A stretch of 64,000 bases of DNA from positions 769,501-833,500 of the forward strand of contig NZ_CP159992.1 of the NCBI RefSeq assembly GCF_040702995.1. The letters are read 5' to 3'. Each line of letters starts with the position of its first letter. Within the stretch, counting starts at the first letter, position 1. The stretch comes from Paenibacillus sp. AN1007. Its GTDB lineage: Bacteria; Bacillota; Bacilli; Paenibacillales; Paenibacillaceae. Position numbers and translations under genes: made by a program. Under the pieces are notes generated by a model, which saw nothing but the letters and a program-made list of their open reading frames with translations, made no database searches and was not told the DNA's origin. Below are positions 39,812 to 47,874 of the stretch, one piece after another.

Positions 39812-40953
39812 AGGCTCTACACTTTGGTGCAGGCAATATTGGACGTGGATTTATCGGCTTGATTTTGTCCCGTGCCGGATATGCGGTGACGTTCTCGGAT
39901 GTGAATCAGGAACTGGTGAATGCTCTTCAGCAGCGTGGTGAGTATACTGTCGAGCTTGCTAACGAGAATAAGGATCAGGAGATGGTATCCGGAGTAAAGG
40001 CAATTGATGGACGTGAACTCCAGACCGTCGCTGAGACAGTGGTTGAAGCTGATCTGATTACAACCGCAGTGGGAGTAACTGTGCTGAAGCGCATTGCTCC
40101 AGGCATTGCCGAAGGTCTGGAGCAAAGAAGACGTGCAGGTCCTGTGCAAAAGCCGCTGCATATCATCGCTTGTGAAAATGCGATCGGTGGAAGCGCGCAG
40201 CTGAAAGATCATGTATATGCTTTGCTGGATGAGCAGGCACGGGCGTTTGCCGATCAATATGTTTATTTTCCGAATTCAGCCGTTGACCGGATTGTGCCGA
40301 TTCAGAATCATGAGGACCCGCTGCATGTTCAAGTAGAGCCTTTTTATGAGTGGGTAGTGGATCGCTCCCAGATGGCGCCTGCTTTTAAACCTATAGATGG
40401 TATTATCTATGTGGAGGATCTGGAACCCTACATTGAGCGTAAACTGTTTACCGTAAATACGGGTCACTGCGCTGCGGCATACATCGGTTATGTGAACGGA
40501 TATGATACGATACAAAAGGCCATTACCGATGAAAACGTGAAATCGGTTGTCTACGGGATACTGCAGGAAACAGGCCGCGTGCTGGTGAAACGATTTGGCT
40601 TCAACCCCGAAGAACATGAGCAGTATATTGTGAAAATATTGGGGCGGTTCGTTAATCCTTATCTGACCGATGAGGTAACTCGTGTAGGACGCTCGCCGAT
40701 CCGCAAGCTGTCTCCGAACGACCGGCTTGTCCGCCCGGCACTTCTGGCGCATGCGGAAGGCATGGAGGTGACTTATCTGGCTAAGGCCATGGCGGCAGCG
40801 TGCAGATTCAATGCGGCTGATGATCATGAGGCTGTCGAGCTGCAGAGCATGATTCGGGAAAAAGGTGTCACGGCTGCGCTGCAGCACTACACCTCCCTGG
40901 ATGAGGGACATCCGGTGTTGGTGGAAGCGGTAAAGCAGTACCATCAGATGTAA
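39808..40953 (+). CDS. mtlD: Mannitol-1-phosphate 5-dehydrogenase
   Basis: A 381-residue NAD-dependent dehydrogenase turning mannitol 1-phosphate into fructose 6-phosphate. It has LHFGAGNIGRGFIG at the N terminus for NAD, and VNTGHCAAAYIGY in the middle, typical of the long-chain mannitol dehydrogenase family. It is translationally coupled to mtlF. It is the last gene of the operon; I see no clear terminator in the 215 bases that follow. Confidence 0.97.
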   Translation: MKALHFGAGNIGRGFIGLILSRAGYAVTFSDVNQELVNALQQRGEYTVELANENKDQEMVSGVKAIDGRELQTVAETVVEADLITTAVGVTVLKRIAPGIAEGLEQRRRAGPVQKPLHIIACENAIGGSAQLKDHVYALLDEQARAFADQYVYFPNSAVDRIVPIQNHEDPLHVQVEPFYEWVVDRSQMAPAFKPIDGIIYVEDLEPYIERKLFTVNTGHCAAAYIGYVNGYDTIQKAITDENVKSVVYGILQETGRVLVKRFGFNPEEHEQYIVKILGRFVNPYLTDEVTRVGRSPIRKLSPNDRLVRPALLAHAEGMEVTYLAKAMAAACRFNAADDHEAVELQSMIREKGVTAALQHYTSLDEGHPVLVEAVKQYHQM

Positions 40954-41168
40954 TTCCAGCGTCACAGATTGTGATATTACAGATTATGGATCCGTAAGGG
41001 GATACAGGTTTAAAATGCGCAGCAGTCAGATCTTAATTATCTGTTTATATAGAATTATAGATATACGGATTTAATCATGGATCAATGAATATATGATGAA
41101 AAAGAGCGAATGATTGCGGCAGCTGTATTAAAACGAATGGCTTTCAACAGAGCGGTTTGTCACCACAG

Positions 41169-41417
41169 TTAGGTCTGTTCGCGAACGAAGCTGTCCAAAC
41201 AACGCTGGCAGATGCATGATTTACGACGCTGTTCAGCTGGAATACGCTCAAACACACCTTCTGGGAATGAAGCATGATTGCACCAGCATTCCGAATGCGG
41301 CTTACCAGCGGCGTAGGCGCAGCCGTTGCGATCCCCGCAGAGTGGGCAGACAAGTACATGGACTGGTTTACTTTGATGGCTGCCTTGTTGGTTATATACG
41401 CTCGTTTGCTTAGGCAT
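41169..41417 (-). CDS. Cysteine-rich CWC family small protein
   Basis: An 82-residue protein with CPLCGDRNGC, then CWC (44-46), and finally CICQRCL near the C terminus. This spacing of cysteine pairs is that of the cysteine-rich CWC family, thought to bind a metal such as zinc; no function is established. The start at 41417 has GGAGGGG upstream. An overlapping frame (41144-41437) is a shadow. No partner gene is adjacent in the same direction except the MutS2-like gene upstream on the same strand. Confidence 0.85.
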   Translation of the reverse strand: MPKQTSVYNQQGSHQSKPVHVLVCPLCGDRNGCAYAAGKPHSECWCNHASFPEGVFERIPAEQRRKSCICQRCLDSFVREQT

Positions 41418-41605
41418 GGTCTGTTCCCCTCCTTCATATGTTCAATCTGGACGACGATAATCAGATGTGTTCAGTATACCAGACATAAGCATCAAACCAA
41501 TACTGTTATAGACGTATGCGCGAATGCAGCCAGGTTTTTAGATATACCACCGTATCAAGACTTCATCGTAAAAGCAGCTAATCATATGCTCGATCTCATC
41601 TTATA

Positions 41606-41642
41606 GAATCAGCCTAAATGATACATCCATTTAGGCTGATTC
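41606..41642 (-). terminator. Hairpin after the MutS2-like gene
   Basis: GAATCAGCCTAAATG and CATTTAGGCTGATTC form a perfect 15-bp stem with a 7-base loop, just beyond the stop. The T-run is weak on both strands, so termination is likely but not certain. Confidence 0.6.
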
Positions 41643-41650
41643 GTGTTATT

Positions 41651-43720
41651 TCATTCTTCCGGTGGCAGTTCAATCTGCAGACCTTCGACATGTTTGCGTC
41701 CCATCAGTTTTCGCTTTTTACGGTTTTCCTTACTTTCGAATACGATGTCCAGATCATATTGTTCTGGATACAGCATATCAGCGGAGATGTGCAGCCTCAG
41801 GCGTTTCTTGTGAATCTTGACTTTGCGCCCCCGAATCATAACCCCGATCTGACCTCGGTTGTCCTCTTCATCACTTACAATGCCGGCTTGATCCAGATAG
41901 GCTGCATAAACACGATCCCCTTTACGAAATGCCCGAACTGGGACTGGTGCCGTGTTCGCGTCGGAAGACGTATCTTCCGTAGGAGTGCTGTGTCCTTTAG
42001 AAGCATCGGTAACTCCCTCAGGCACAGCACATTCCTTTGGAGCTTTAAGCTTATTAGAATTATCCTGCTGTATACTGGCGGGGTTAGGATTGGTTATTTC
42101 GTCGTTATTCTGTGACTGTACCTCTTTCTGTTCGGTTTGCAGGCGATTTTTGCTCCAACGTTGATCTGCTGCAGCCTTCGAACGATCGATGATATGCTTG
42201 GGCATGCCGAGCTTCAGTGCGATGGAATAAGCGTAGCTCTCCCCGGCTTCCCCGATTCGAAGGCGATACAGGGGCTGCAGGGAGACGGTATCAAACTCCA
42301 TACGTGCATTTTCAAAACCTGGTGTGGCTGCCGCAAAATGCTTGATTTCTCCGAAATGCGTTGTAGCTGCAACCGTGGCTCCGCGGCTGTGAAGTTCCTC
42401 CAGCATGGCGATCGAGAGCCCAACGCCTTCTCCAGGATCTGTGCCTGATGCCATCTCGTCAATCAGGACAAGCGTAGAAGAATTTGCCTGTTCCAGTATT
42501 GCAATCATATTCCGAATATGTGCGGAGAATGTGCTGAGAGCCTGTTCAAGACTTTGACCATCCCCAATATCCACGGCGATTTGCTCATACACAGCCATTT
42601 CACCGCCTTCGTCTACAGGAACCAGCAGTCCGGATTGCATCATTAGCGTGAGCAGCCCCAGTGTCTTGAGAGCAGCGGTTTTGCCGCCTGTGTTCGGACC
42701 CGTAATGATAAGTGATGAATAAGAGTATCCAATGGAAAAATCAAGTGGAACCATCGACGCCCCCATCAGGGGGTGTTTCGCTCGCCGCAGGTTAACCCTG
42801 CCGCTGCTGTTAACACGTACGGATCGCCCGTCTATGGCCGCTGCATACTTGGCTTTTGCAAATAGAAAATCCAATATGCCGACGGTTTCCGTATTAAGTG
42901 AAATCTCGCGGCTGTAAGATTCAGTCAGAGAAGTCAGGTCACCAAGGATTTTCATCTCTTCTCTCGATTCCTCAGCTTGCAATAGAGTCAGTTCCATCTG
43001 CAGACCTGCCAGCTCGGCGGGTTCAATATATACGGTTTGGCCGCTGCCCGATTCATCGAGTACACTGCCTTTGACATGTTTGCGGAATTCTTTTTTGATG
43101 GGCAGTACGGTCCTTCCATTACGCTGGCTGACGACCTGCTCCTGCATAATCGAACGGTGTCTGCTAATTAAAGCATCCAGTCTGCGCTTCATCCGTTCCT
43201 CATTCACACTTATTTTTTTACGGATTCGGACGAGTTCTTTGCTGGCTTGATCCTGTATGCGTCCGCTGTGGATACAGCGTTCGATCTCGCCTCGCAGGGT
43301 GTCGATGAGCATCATGGAAGATGAATATCGACTGACAACCGGAGCGATGCCGGATTTGCTCTCCATATACTTCATGAGCTGCGCACAACTGCGGATAAAT
43401 TGGGCGAGATGACTGAAGTCACGTTCACTGAACAGATATCCGGTACCGAGCAGATCGATGATATTTTCCATGCCCTCCAGTGAAGGGATCGGCACACTTG
43501 CCCCAAAACGGACAAGAGCCGCCGCTTCTGCGGTTTCGTCCAATCGCATCTGAATCAGATGAGCATCGTTCATCGGTTTGAGTTCCCCTGCGTAACGTTT
43601 GCCCAGATAGGAAAGGGCATAGTCTGCAATGTTTTTTTGAATATGATGGAAGCCAAGAGTGGTTAAGGTTTGTTCGTTTGAACTCTTGATATCTGTCGCC
43701 ATGTTATGGTTGTTGTTCAC
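41651..43720 (-). CDS. MutS2-like ATPase lacking the Smr domain
   Basis: A 689-residue protein with the MutS2 core: clamp/lever helices (about 1-300), then the MutS ATPase domain with Walker A GPNTGGKT (341-348), SLEQALSTFSAH, LVLIDEMASGTDP (417-429, Walker B) and the switch TTHFGEIKHF. A charged, Gln/Asn-rich linker (about 500-590) leads to a KOW-like segment (FRKGDRVYAAY...GIVSDEED, about 595-640) and a short tail. B. subtilis MutS2 (785 residues) ends in an Smr nuclease domain; here it is absent. MutS2 is known to act on collided ribosomes, and this paralogue may work similarly (inference). It is preceded by a long attenuator-like leader. Confidence 0.88.
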   Translation of the reverse strand: MNNNHNMATDIKSSNEQTLTTLGFHHIQKNIADYALSYLGKRYAGELKPMNDAHLIQMRLDETAEAAALVRFGASVPIPSLEGMENIIDLLGTGYLFSERDFSHLAQFIRSCAQLMKYMESKSGIAPVVSRYSSSMMLIDTLRGEIERCIHSGRIQDQASKELVRIRKKISVNEERMKRRLDALISRHRSIMQEQVVSQRNGRTVLPIKKEFRKHVKGSVLDESGSGQTVYIEPAELAGLQMELTLLQAEESREEMKILGDLTSLTESYSREISLNTETVGILDFLFAKAKYAAAIDGRSVRVNSSGRVNLRRAKHPLMGASMVPLDFSIGYSYSSLIITGPNTGGKTAALKTLGLLTLMMQSGLLVPVDEGGEMAVYEQIAVDIGDGQSLEQALSTFSAHIRNMIAILEQANSSTLVLIDEMASGTDPGEGVGLSIAMLEELHSRGATVAATTHFGEIKHFAAATPGFENARMEFDTVSLQPLYRLRIGEAGESYAYSIALKLGMPKHIIDRSKAAADQRWSKNRLQTEQKEVQSQNNDEITNPNPASIQQDNSNKLKAPKECAVPEGVTDASKGHSTPTEDTSSDANTAPVPVRAFRKGDRVYAAYLDQAGIVSDEEDNRGQIGVMIRGRKVKIHKKRLRLHISADMLYPEQYDLDIVFESKENRKKRKLMGRKHVEGLQIELPPEE

Positions 43721-43785
43721 GTCTAAATCTCTCCTTCATGTAAAATGTTTTTTTGCTTTATTGAAAAATATTCCTCATTGAAAAC

Positions 43786-43826
43786 ACAAAAAGGGCGGAG
43801 AATGAACAAACGTCATTCTCCGCCCT
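43786..43826 (-). terminator. Second leader terminator (T2) upstream of the MutS2-like gene
   Basis: On the minus strand AGGGCGGAGAATGA and TCATTCTCCGCCCT form a perfect 14-bp stem with a 7-base loop, followed by TTTTTGTGTTTTC. It lies about 70 bases before the gene, inside its own leader. Confidence 0.85.
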
Positions 43827-43865
43827 GTACGTATGGGAAAGCAGAGTCCATATAGGGTCTATACC

Positions 43866-43894
43866 AAAAAAATCCGCGCTGAACACAGCGCGGA
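43866..43894 (-). terminator. First leader terminator (T1) upstream of the MutS2-like gene
   Basis: On the minus strand TCCGCGCTG and CAGCGCGGA form a perfect 9-bp stem with a TGTT loop, followed at once by T7: a textbook intrinsic terminator. It is enclosed by a further 8-bp repeat, GGGTCTAT/ATAGACCC (43855-43862 and 43896-43903). Confidence 0.9.
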
Positions 43895-43933
43895 AATAGA
43901 CCCGGACATAGGCAATCCCGGAGGCGATGTTTG

Positions 43934-44053
43934 ATTCCGCTGTTCTTAACTAAGTACAGGGATCTGGCGCATCATGAAATACACATATGCCATATGGGCA
44001 CAAGCGTCATGAAAGGCCATACTCCTGAATATGAAACTTGATTAGTTAAGAAC
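43934..44053 (-). promoter_or_regulatory. Leader switch: anti-antiterminator arms 1 and 2
   Basis: Arm 1, GTTCTTAACTAA (44042-44053, minus), is the end of the 7-codon leader ORF. Arm 2, TTAGTTAAGAAC (43942-43953), is its exact 12-base complement 88 bases later. Arm 2 together with the next bases (GAACAGCGGAA, 43935-43945) can instead pair with the T1 5' side (TTCCGCGCTGTGTTC) over 12 bp with small bulges. Thus 1:2 pairing allows T1 and 2:3 pairing prevents it. Confidence 0.7.
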
Positions 44054-44065
44054 GCTCACCGACAT
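44042..44065 (-). CDS. Leader peptide MSVSVLN upstream of the MutS2-like gene
   Basis: A 7-codon ORF (ATG TCG GTG AGC GTT CTT AAC TAA) with a strong site GAAGGAGAG 8 bases upstream, starting about 30 bases into the predicted transcript. Its last codons are arm 1 of the leader switch. A ribosome paused here would mask arm 1. Very short leader peptides of this kind control many ribosome-targeting-antibiotic resistance genes. No function beyond regulation is expected. Confidence 0.65.
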   Translation of the reverse strand: MSVSVLN

Positions 44066-44101
44066 CAAAATCTCTCCTTCGACCTGAGGAATTATAGTAG
44101 T

Positions 44102-44130
44102 AATATAAACTGGAAATCACTTCAAGTCAA
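44102..44130 (-). promoter_or_regulatory. SigA promoter of the MutS2-like leader
   Basis: Minus strand TTGACT (44125-44130), 17 bases, TATATT (44102-44107). The start would be near 44095, giving a leader of about 375 bases before the MutS2-like gene. Confidence 0.78.
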
Positions 44131-44198
44131 TGGTTCAGAATAAAGATGTAGACTTGATTAAGAATGGGTTTTAAAATAACAATAGTAATTTAATCCAA

Positions 44199-44212
44199 TG
44201 AAAGCGATTTTA
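44199..44212. promoter_or_regulatory. cre site candidate before the YesS-like regulator
   Basis: TGAAAGCGATTTTA matches the cre consensus at 13 of 14 positions and lies 22 bases before the start codon, a position where CcpA would block transcription. Confidence 0.6.
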
Positions 44213-44234
44213 TTAGAAAAGGGAGATGCTCTGC

Positions 44235-46571
44235 TTGCCTAAATATTTACTGCGTCTGCTCTGCTTTACGATGATTCTTGGGGCCCTGCCGGTCATTGTG
44301 ATTGGTTCCGTTTCCTATACGATTGCTTCGCGTGATATCGAACAGAAGGTGCGGGAGAGCAATCTTCAAATATTACATCAGACCCAGATGCGAGTGGAAC
44401 AGGTATTACGAAGCTTACAGCTGTCCGCGATCCAGTACGTCAATTCACCCTTGGTGCTGCGGTCAATGAAGCAGCCGCTTGACAGCAGCGAATTTCAGGA
44501 AATTCGTGATCTGACATCTGGGTTCAACAACCTGCAGGCCGTGACAAGCATCGATCAGGCTTACCTCGTGAATCTTGATGAGGACTGGGTCGTATCCATG
44601 CGTTCATTTGGCAGGCTGAATGACTTCAGCATTCGAGACCGGATCGGAACTTATCTTACATACACCAACAGTTTGTTCTGGGTGACTCAAAATAAAAGTT
44701 CATCCAAAGAGAGTGTACCTGTATCGGCAGGCATGGGAGAGGCTTTAACAGAACAGGCGCCAGCCATGATCTCTTCTGATAATGTAGTCAGCATGGTTTT
44801 TAAAATTCCAATGGTTCCGACAAACGTTAAACCCAAGGGGTTTCTTGTCATCGATATTGCAGATGCCGAGCTGAGCAGCTTTTTGAGTCGAAATCCGAAT
44901 TCAGGTGATCTGTATGTTCTGGACAAGGATCAAAGATATTTTTTAAATGACACGAATTATGGAAATAAATACGACCTGCTGAACAAAGATATTCAGGAGA
45001 CGGTTCGGACGACAGGGGAAGCACAAGGTTTTTTCAGTGCAGAAGTGGAGGACAAACCCGTAGCCGTCAGCTATAGGCAGTCGCCGCTAAATGGCTGGTT
45101 ATATGTATCGGTTGTATCCCTTGGCCAGATCACAGCCCAGTCGCAAAAAATTGCCGTGGTCACCGGGGTGGCCACGTTGATTATGTTATGTGTCACAGGG
45201 CTTGTAGCGATATACGGCAGCCGGCGCATGTATTCACCGATCTCAAGACTGCTGCAGTTTACGAAAGCGCTGGATTCACCGCTTCCTCCATCAGGACGCC
45301 GTCAGGATGAGTTCATCTATATCGAAGAACGATTATCGACACTGTTTAGTTCAGAAAAAACGATGCGTGAGCAGATGAAAGGGCAGCATGTCCACCTTCA
45401 GGAGTTTTTTATGACCAAGCTGCTGACAGGCAGGATATCGGAAGAGGACTTCAGATACCAGAGCGACGTGTACGATTTTCCGACGGGTTGGTCCCATCTG
45501 GGTGTACTGATGCTGCAGATCGATACACTTGAAGGCACGAGGTATGAGGAACAGGACCGGGATTTGCTGCTGTTTGCGGTCAACAACATGGTCGGTGAGC
45601 TGCTGCCTTCTGCAATCCGGTTTACACCTGTCATGCTGGATGATGCGCAGGTTACTGTACTTGCTTCTGAACTGGACGATGAAGTGCAGCTGAAGGAGTG
45701 GATGCATACACAGGCGGATTGGATTCGTGAACGAATCGTAACATATCTGAACCTGCCGGTAAGCATAGGCATTAGCCGGGCATACTCCCGCATTGGAGAT
45801 ACGCCTAGAGCGTATCAGGAGAGCAGGCAGGCTCTGCAGGGAAGAGTCAGCCTGGGCAGCCGTATCATTTTACACTACGAGGATATCCAGCCAAGAGGTC
45901 AGATGGAAGCTGCGCTGTATACGCAGCTGCGAATGATCGAAGATCAATTAGCCTCTGCACTCAAACAGGGGGACGAAGAGAAAACAGATACCTATTTCAC
46001 ACAATATTTAGGGCTGCTTGCGGACAAGAAACTTCATTTCAGTGAGTATCCGGTCATCATGGTACAGCTGTTGTCACGAGTATATCAATTGGTTCAGGAG
46101 CAGGGCGGGGATGTGGCGGAAGTGCTGGGAGAGAAGGCTTCCATGGCCTATCTGCTCAAGCTGTCTACTTTAGACGAGATGACGAACTGGTTCCGCAAGC
46201 GATTATTTCGGCCTGTGATTCGTTTTTGGAAAGAGCAGGAGGAGTCACAGTACATGAATATCGCCCGCCGGATGATTCGACTGATTGAAGAGCGGTATGA
46301 CCGGGACCTGTCACTGGAGGCCTGTGCGGAAGAACTGAACTTCCATCCCGTCTATTTGAGCCGGGTATTCAAGAAGGAAGCAGGCGTTAATTTTACCGAA
46401 TATCTTGCCGAGTACCGGATGGAAAAAGCCAAAACATGGCTGCAGACAACCGATCTGAAAATAGCGGAAATCGCCGAAAAATTAAATTATACGAACCCCA
46501 CGGCATTTATCCGTACATTCCGCAAAATAACAGGAACAACTCCCGGCAAGTACCGGGAGCAGCAGCGATAG
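44235..46571 (+). CDS. Membrane-bound AraC-family regulator (YesS-like)
   Basis: About 778 residues: a membrane segment (about 5-30), an extracellular Cache-like sensor (about 35-295), a second membrane segment (about 310-330), a poorly conserved middle, and a C-terminal AraC DNA-binding domain (about 675-778, with LSRVFKKEAGVNFTEYLAEYR). This is the layout of B. subtilis YesS (RhgR), activator of rhamnogalacturonan genes. It precedes a transporter and GH105 cluster and probably activates it. The TTG at 44235 is preferred because GGGAGATG lies 6-10 bases upstream; the ATG at 44226 sits on the ribosome site. Confidence 0.88.
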   Translation: MPKYLLRLLCFTMILGALPVIVIGSVSYTIASRDIEQKVRESNLQILHQTQMRVEQVLRSLQLSAIQYVNSPLVLRSMKQPLDSSEFQEIRDLTSGFNNLQAVTSIDQAYLVNLDEDWVVSMRSFGRLNDFSIRDRIGTYLTYTNSLFWVTQNKSSSKESVPVSAGMGEALTEQAPAMISSDNVVSMVFKIPMVPTNVKPKGFLVIDIADAELSSFLSRNPNSGDLYVLDKDQRYFLNDTNYGNKYDLLNKDIQETVRTTGEAQGFFSAEVEDKPVAVSYRQSPLNGWLYVSVVSLGQITAQSQKIAVVTGVATLIMLCVTGLVAIYGSRRMYSPISRLLQFTKALDSPLPPSGRRQDEFIYIEERLSTLFSSEKTMREQMKGQHVHLQEFFMTKLLTGRISEEDFRYQSDVYDFPTGWSHLGVLMLQIDTLEGTRYEEQDRDLLLFAVNNMVGELLPSAIRFTPVMLDDAQVTVLASELDDEVQLKEWMHTQADWIRERIVTYLNLPVSIGISRAYSRIGDTPRAYQESRQALQGRVSLGSRIILHYEDIQPRGQMEAALYTQLRMIEDQLASALKQGDEEKTDTYFTQYLGLLADKKLHFSEYPVIMVQLLSRVYQLVQEQGGDVAEVLGEKASMAYLLKLSTLDEMTNWFRKRLFRPVIRFWKEQEESQYMNIARRMIRLIEERYDRDLSLEACAEELNFHPVYLSRVFKKEAGVNFTEYLAEYRMEKAKTWLQTTDLKIAEIAEKLNYTNPTAFIRTFRKITGTTPGKYREQQR

Positions 46572-46587
46572 AGCAAAAAACCACATG

Positions 46588-46621
46588 GCCTGCTCTGCCC
46601 ACCACGGCAGGCAGGCTTTTT
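46588..46621 (+). terminator. Terminator after the YesS-like regulator
   Basis: GCCTGCTCTGCC and GGCAGGCAGGC pair with a single bulged T around CACCAC, followed by T5. The transport genes downstream therefore probably have their own promoter in 46622-46842, which I could not pinpoint. Confidence 0.85.
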
Positions 46622-46842
46622 GGCATTCGGCTTGAGGGTGTTCCAGACGAAGCGTCTGTTCAAAAGGCTGAGTTAAACCGGGAACATCCAGGTTAAAAGC
46701 GGTCCATTATGTGTAATATCCTGCACTCAGAAAACGCTGAAACCCTTGATAGCCAAAGGAAAACAAGAAGCTAAAACGAGATGATAGCCAGTGATTGCAT
46801 TTATCCGCCACAATGGAGACATGAATTCAGGAAGTGATCTTT

Positions 46843-46856
46843 TGTAATCGTTTCCA
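46843..46856. promoter_or_regulatory. cre site candidate at the start of the transport operon
   Basis: TGTAATCGTTTCCA matches the cre consensus at 13 of 14 positions, directly before the ribosome site of the first permease. CcpA bound here would act as a roadblock. Confidence 0.6.
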
Positions 46857-46875
46857 ACGTGGGGAGGAAGACACT

Positions 46876-47829
46876 ATGAAAGCCGAAACGGCGGCTCGGA
46901 CACGTCCCGCTGCCCGCAGTGACAAAAACCTGCTGTGGAGGGACATCATCAAAAATCGGTGGCTGTATATTATGCTGCTTCCGGGAGTGCTTTACTTTGT
47001 TATTTTTAAATACATACCGATGTATGGCATCACGATGGCTTTCCAGGATTATACGCCGTACAAAGGCATTCTGGGGAGCGATTGGGTAGGATTCAAACAC
47101 TTCCAGCGTTTCTTTGGAGAACCGCAGTTCTGGACATTGTTCCGAAATACGTTTTTGCTTGCGATCTACAATCTGGTTTTCTTTTTTCCACTGCCAATCG
47201 TACTTGCCTTGATGATGAATGAGGTCCGGCGGGAGCGATTCAAACGATTCGTACAGACATTGGTTTACGTGCCGCACTTTGTTTCCTGGGTTGTTGTAGT
47301 CGGTGTGTTCTACATGCTGTTTACGACCGAAGGCGGCGCAATCAACGAACTGCTCTATAATCTGACGGGACAAAAAATTGCTTTCCTGCTTGAACCGGGA
47401 TGGTTCCGCACGATGATTGTAGGACAATCCATCTGGAAAGAGGTAGGGTGGGGTACGATTATCTTCCTGGCTGCACTCTCTGGCGTAGATACACAGCTCT
47501 ATGAAGCTGCCCGCATTGACGGGGCTAACCGCTGGCGCCAGACCTGGCACATTACGCTGCCGGCCATTCGCAGTACCATCATTATCCTGCTCATTTTGCG
47601 TCTGGGTCACTTCCTGGACACAGGCTTTGAACAGATCTTTCTGATGCTGACACCTACCAATCGTGATGTCGGCGAGGTGTTTGATACCTACGTGTACACG
47701 AAGGGTCTTACTCAGGCACAGTACAGCTATAGTGCTGCTGTCGGATTGTTTAAGTCGGTTGTCGGTCTTGCGTTGGTGCTTGGTGCCAATACGCTGGCCA
47801 AAAAATTCGGGGAGGAAGGCGTCTATTAA
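46876..47829 (+). CDS. ABC transporter permease (YteP/LplB type)
   Basis: A 317-residue permease with six hydrophobic segments and the inner-membrane EAA loop EAARIDGANRWRQTWHITLP, which contacts the ATPase. It belongs to the LplB/YteP group that imports oligosaccharides from pectin-type polymers. ATG at 46876 has GGGGAGGAAG upstream; the frame is open 14 codons further but the cre site lies there. No ATPase gene is in the cluster, as usual for this group, which shares an MsmX-like ATPase. Confidence 0.93.
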   Translation: MKAETAARTRPAARSDKNLLWRDIIKNRWLYIMLLPGVLYFVIFKYIPMYGITMAFQDYTPYKGILGSDWVGFKHFQRFFGEPQFWTLFRNTFLLAIYNLVFFFPLPIVLALMMNEVRRERFKRFVQTLVYVPHFVSWVVVVGVFYMLFTTEGGAINELLYNLTGQKIAFLLEPGWFRTMIVGQSIWKEVGWGTIIFLAALSGVDTQLYEAARIDGANRWRQTWHITLPAIRSTIIILLILRLGHFLDTGFEQIFLMLTPTNRDVGEVFDTYVYTKGLTQAQYSYSAAVGLFKSVVGLALVLGANTLAKKFGEEGVY

Positions 47830-47874
47830 CGCAGCTTAGGCAGACGCTCTTCATCAGACAGGAGTGAACATTAG

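Noticed and set aside
41144..41437. Longer overlapping frame across the CWC gene
   Set aside because: It lacks a ribosome site; the 82-residue frame has the conserved cysteine pattern and a strong site, so the longer one is a shadow.
43730..44100. T-box or metabolite riboswitch as explanation of the MutS2-like leader
   Set aside because: No T-box sequence, AG bulge or known aptamer strands were found, and the downstream gene has no metabolic role. A translated leader ORF with competing stems fits better.
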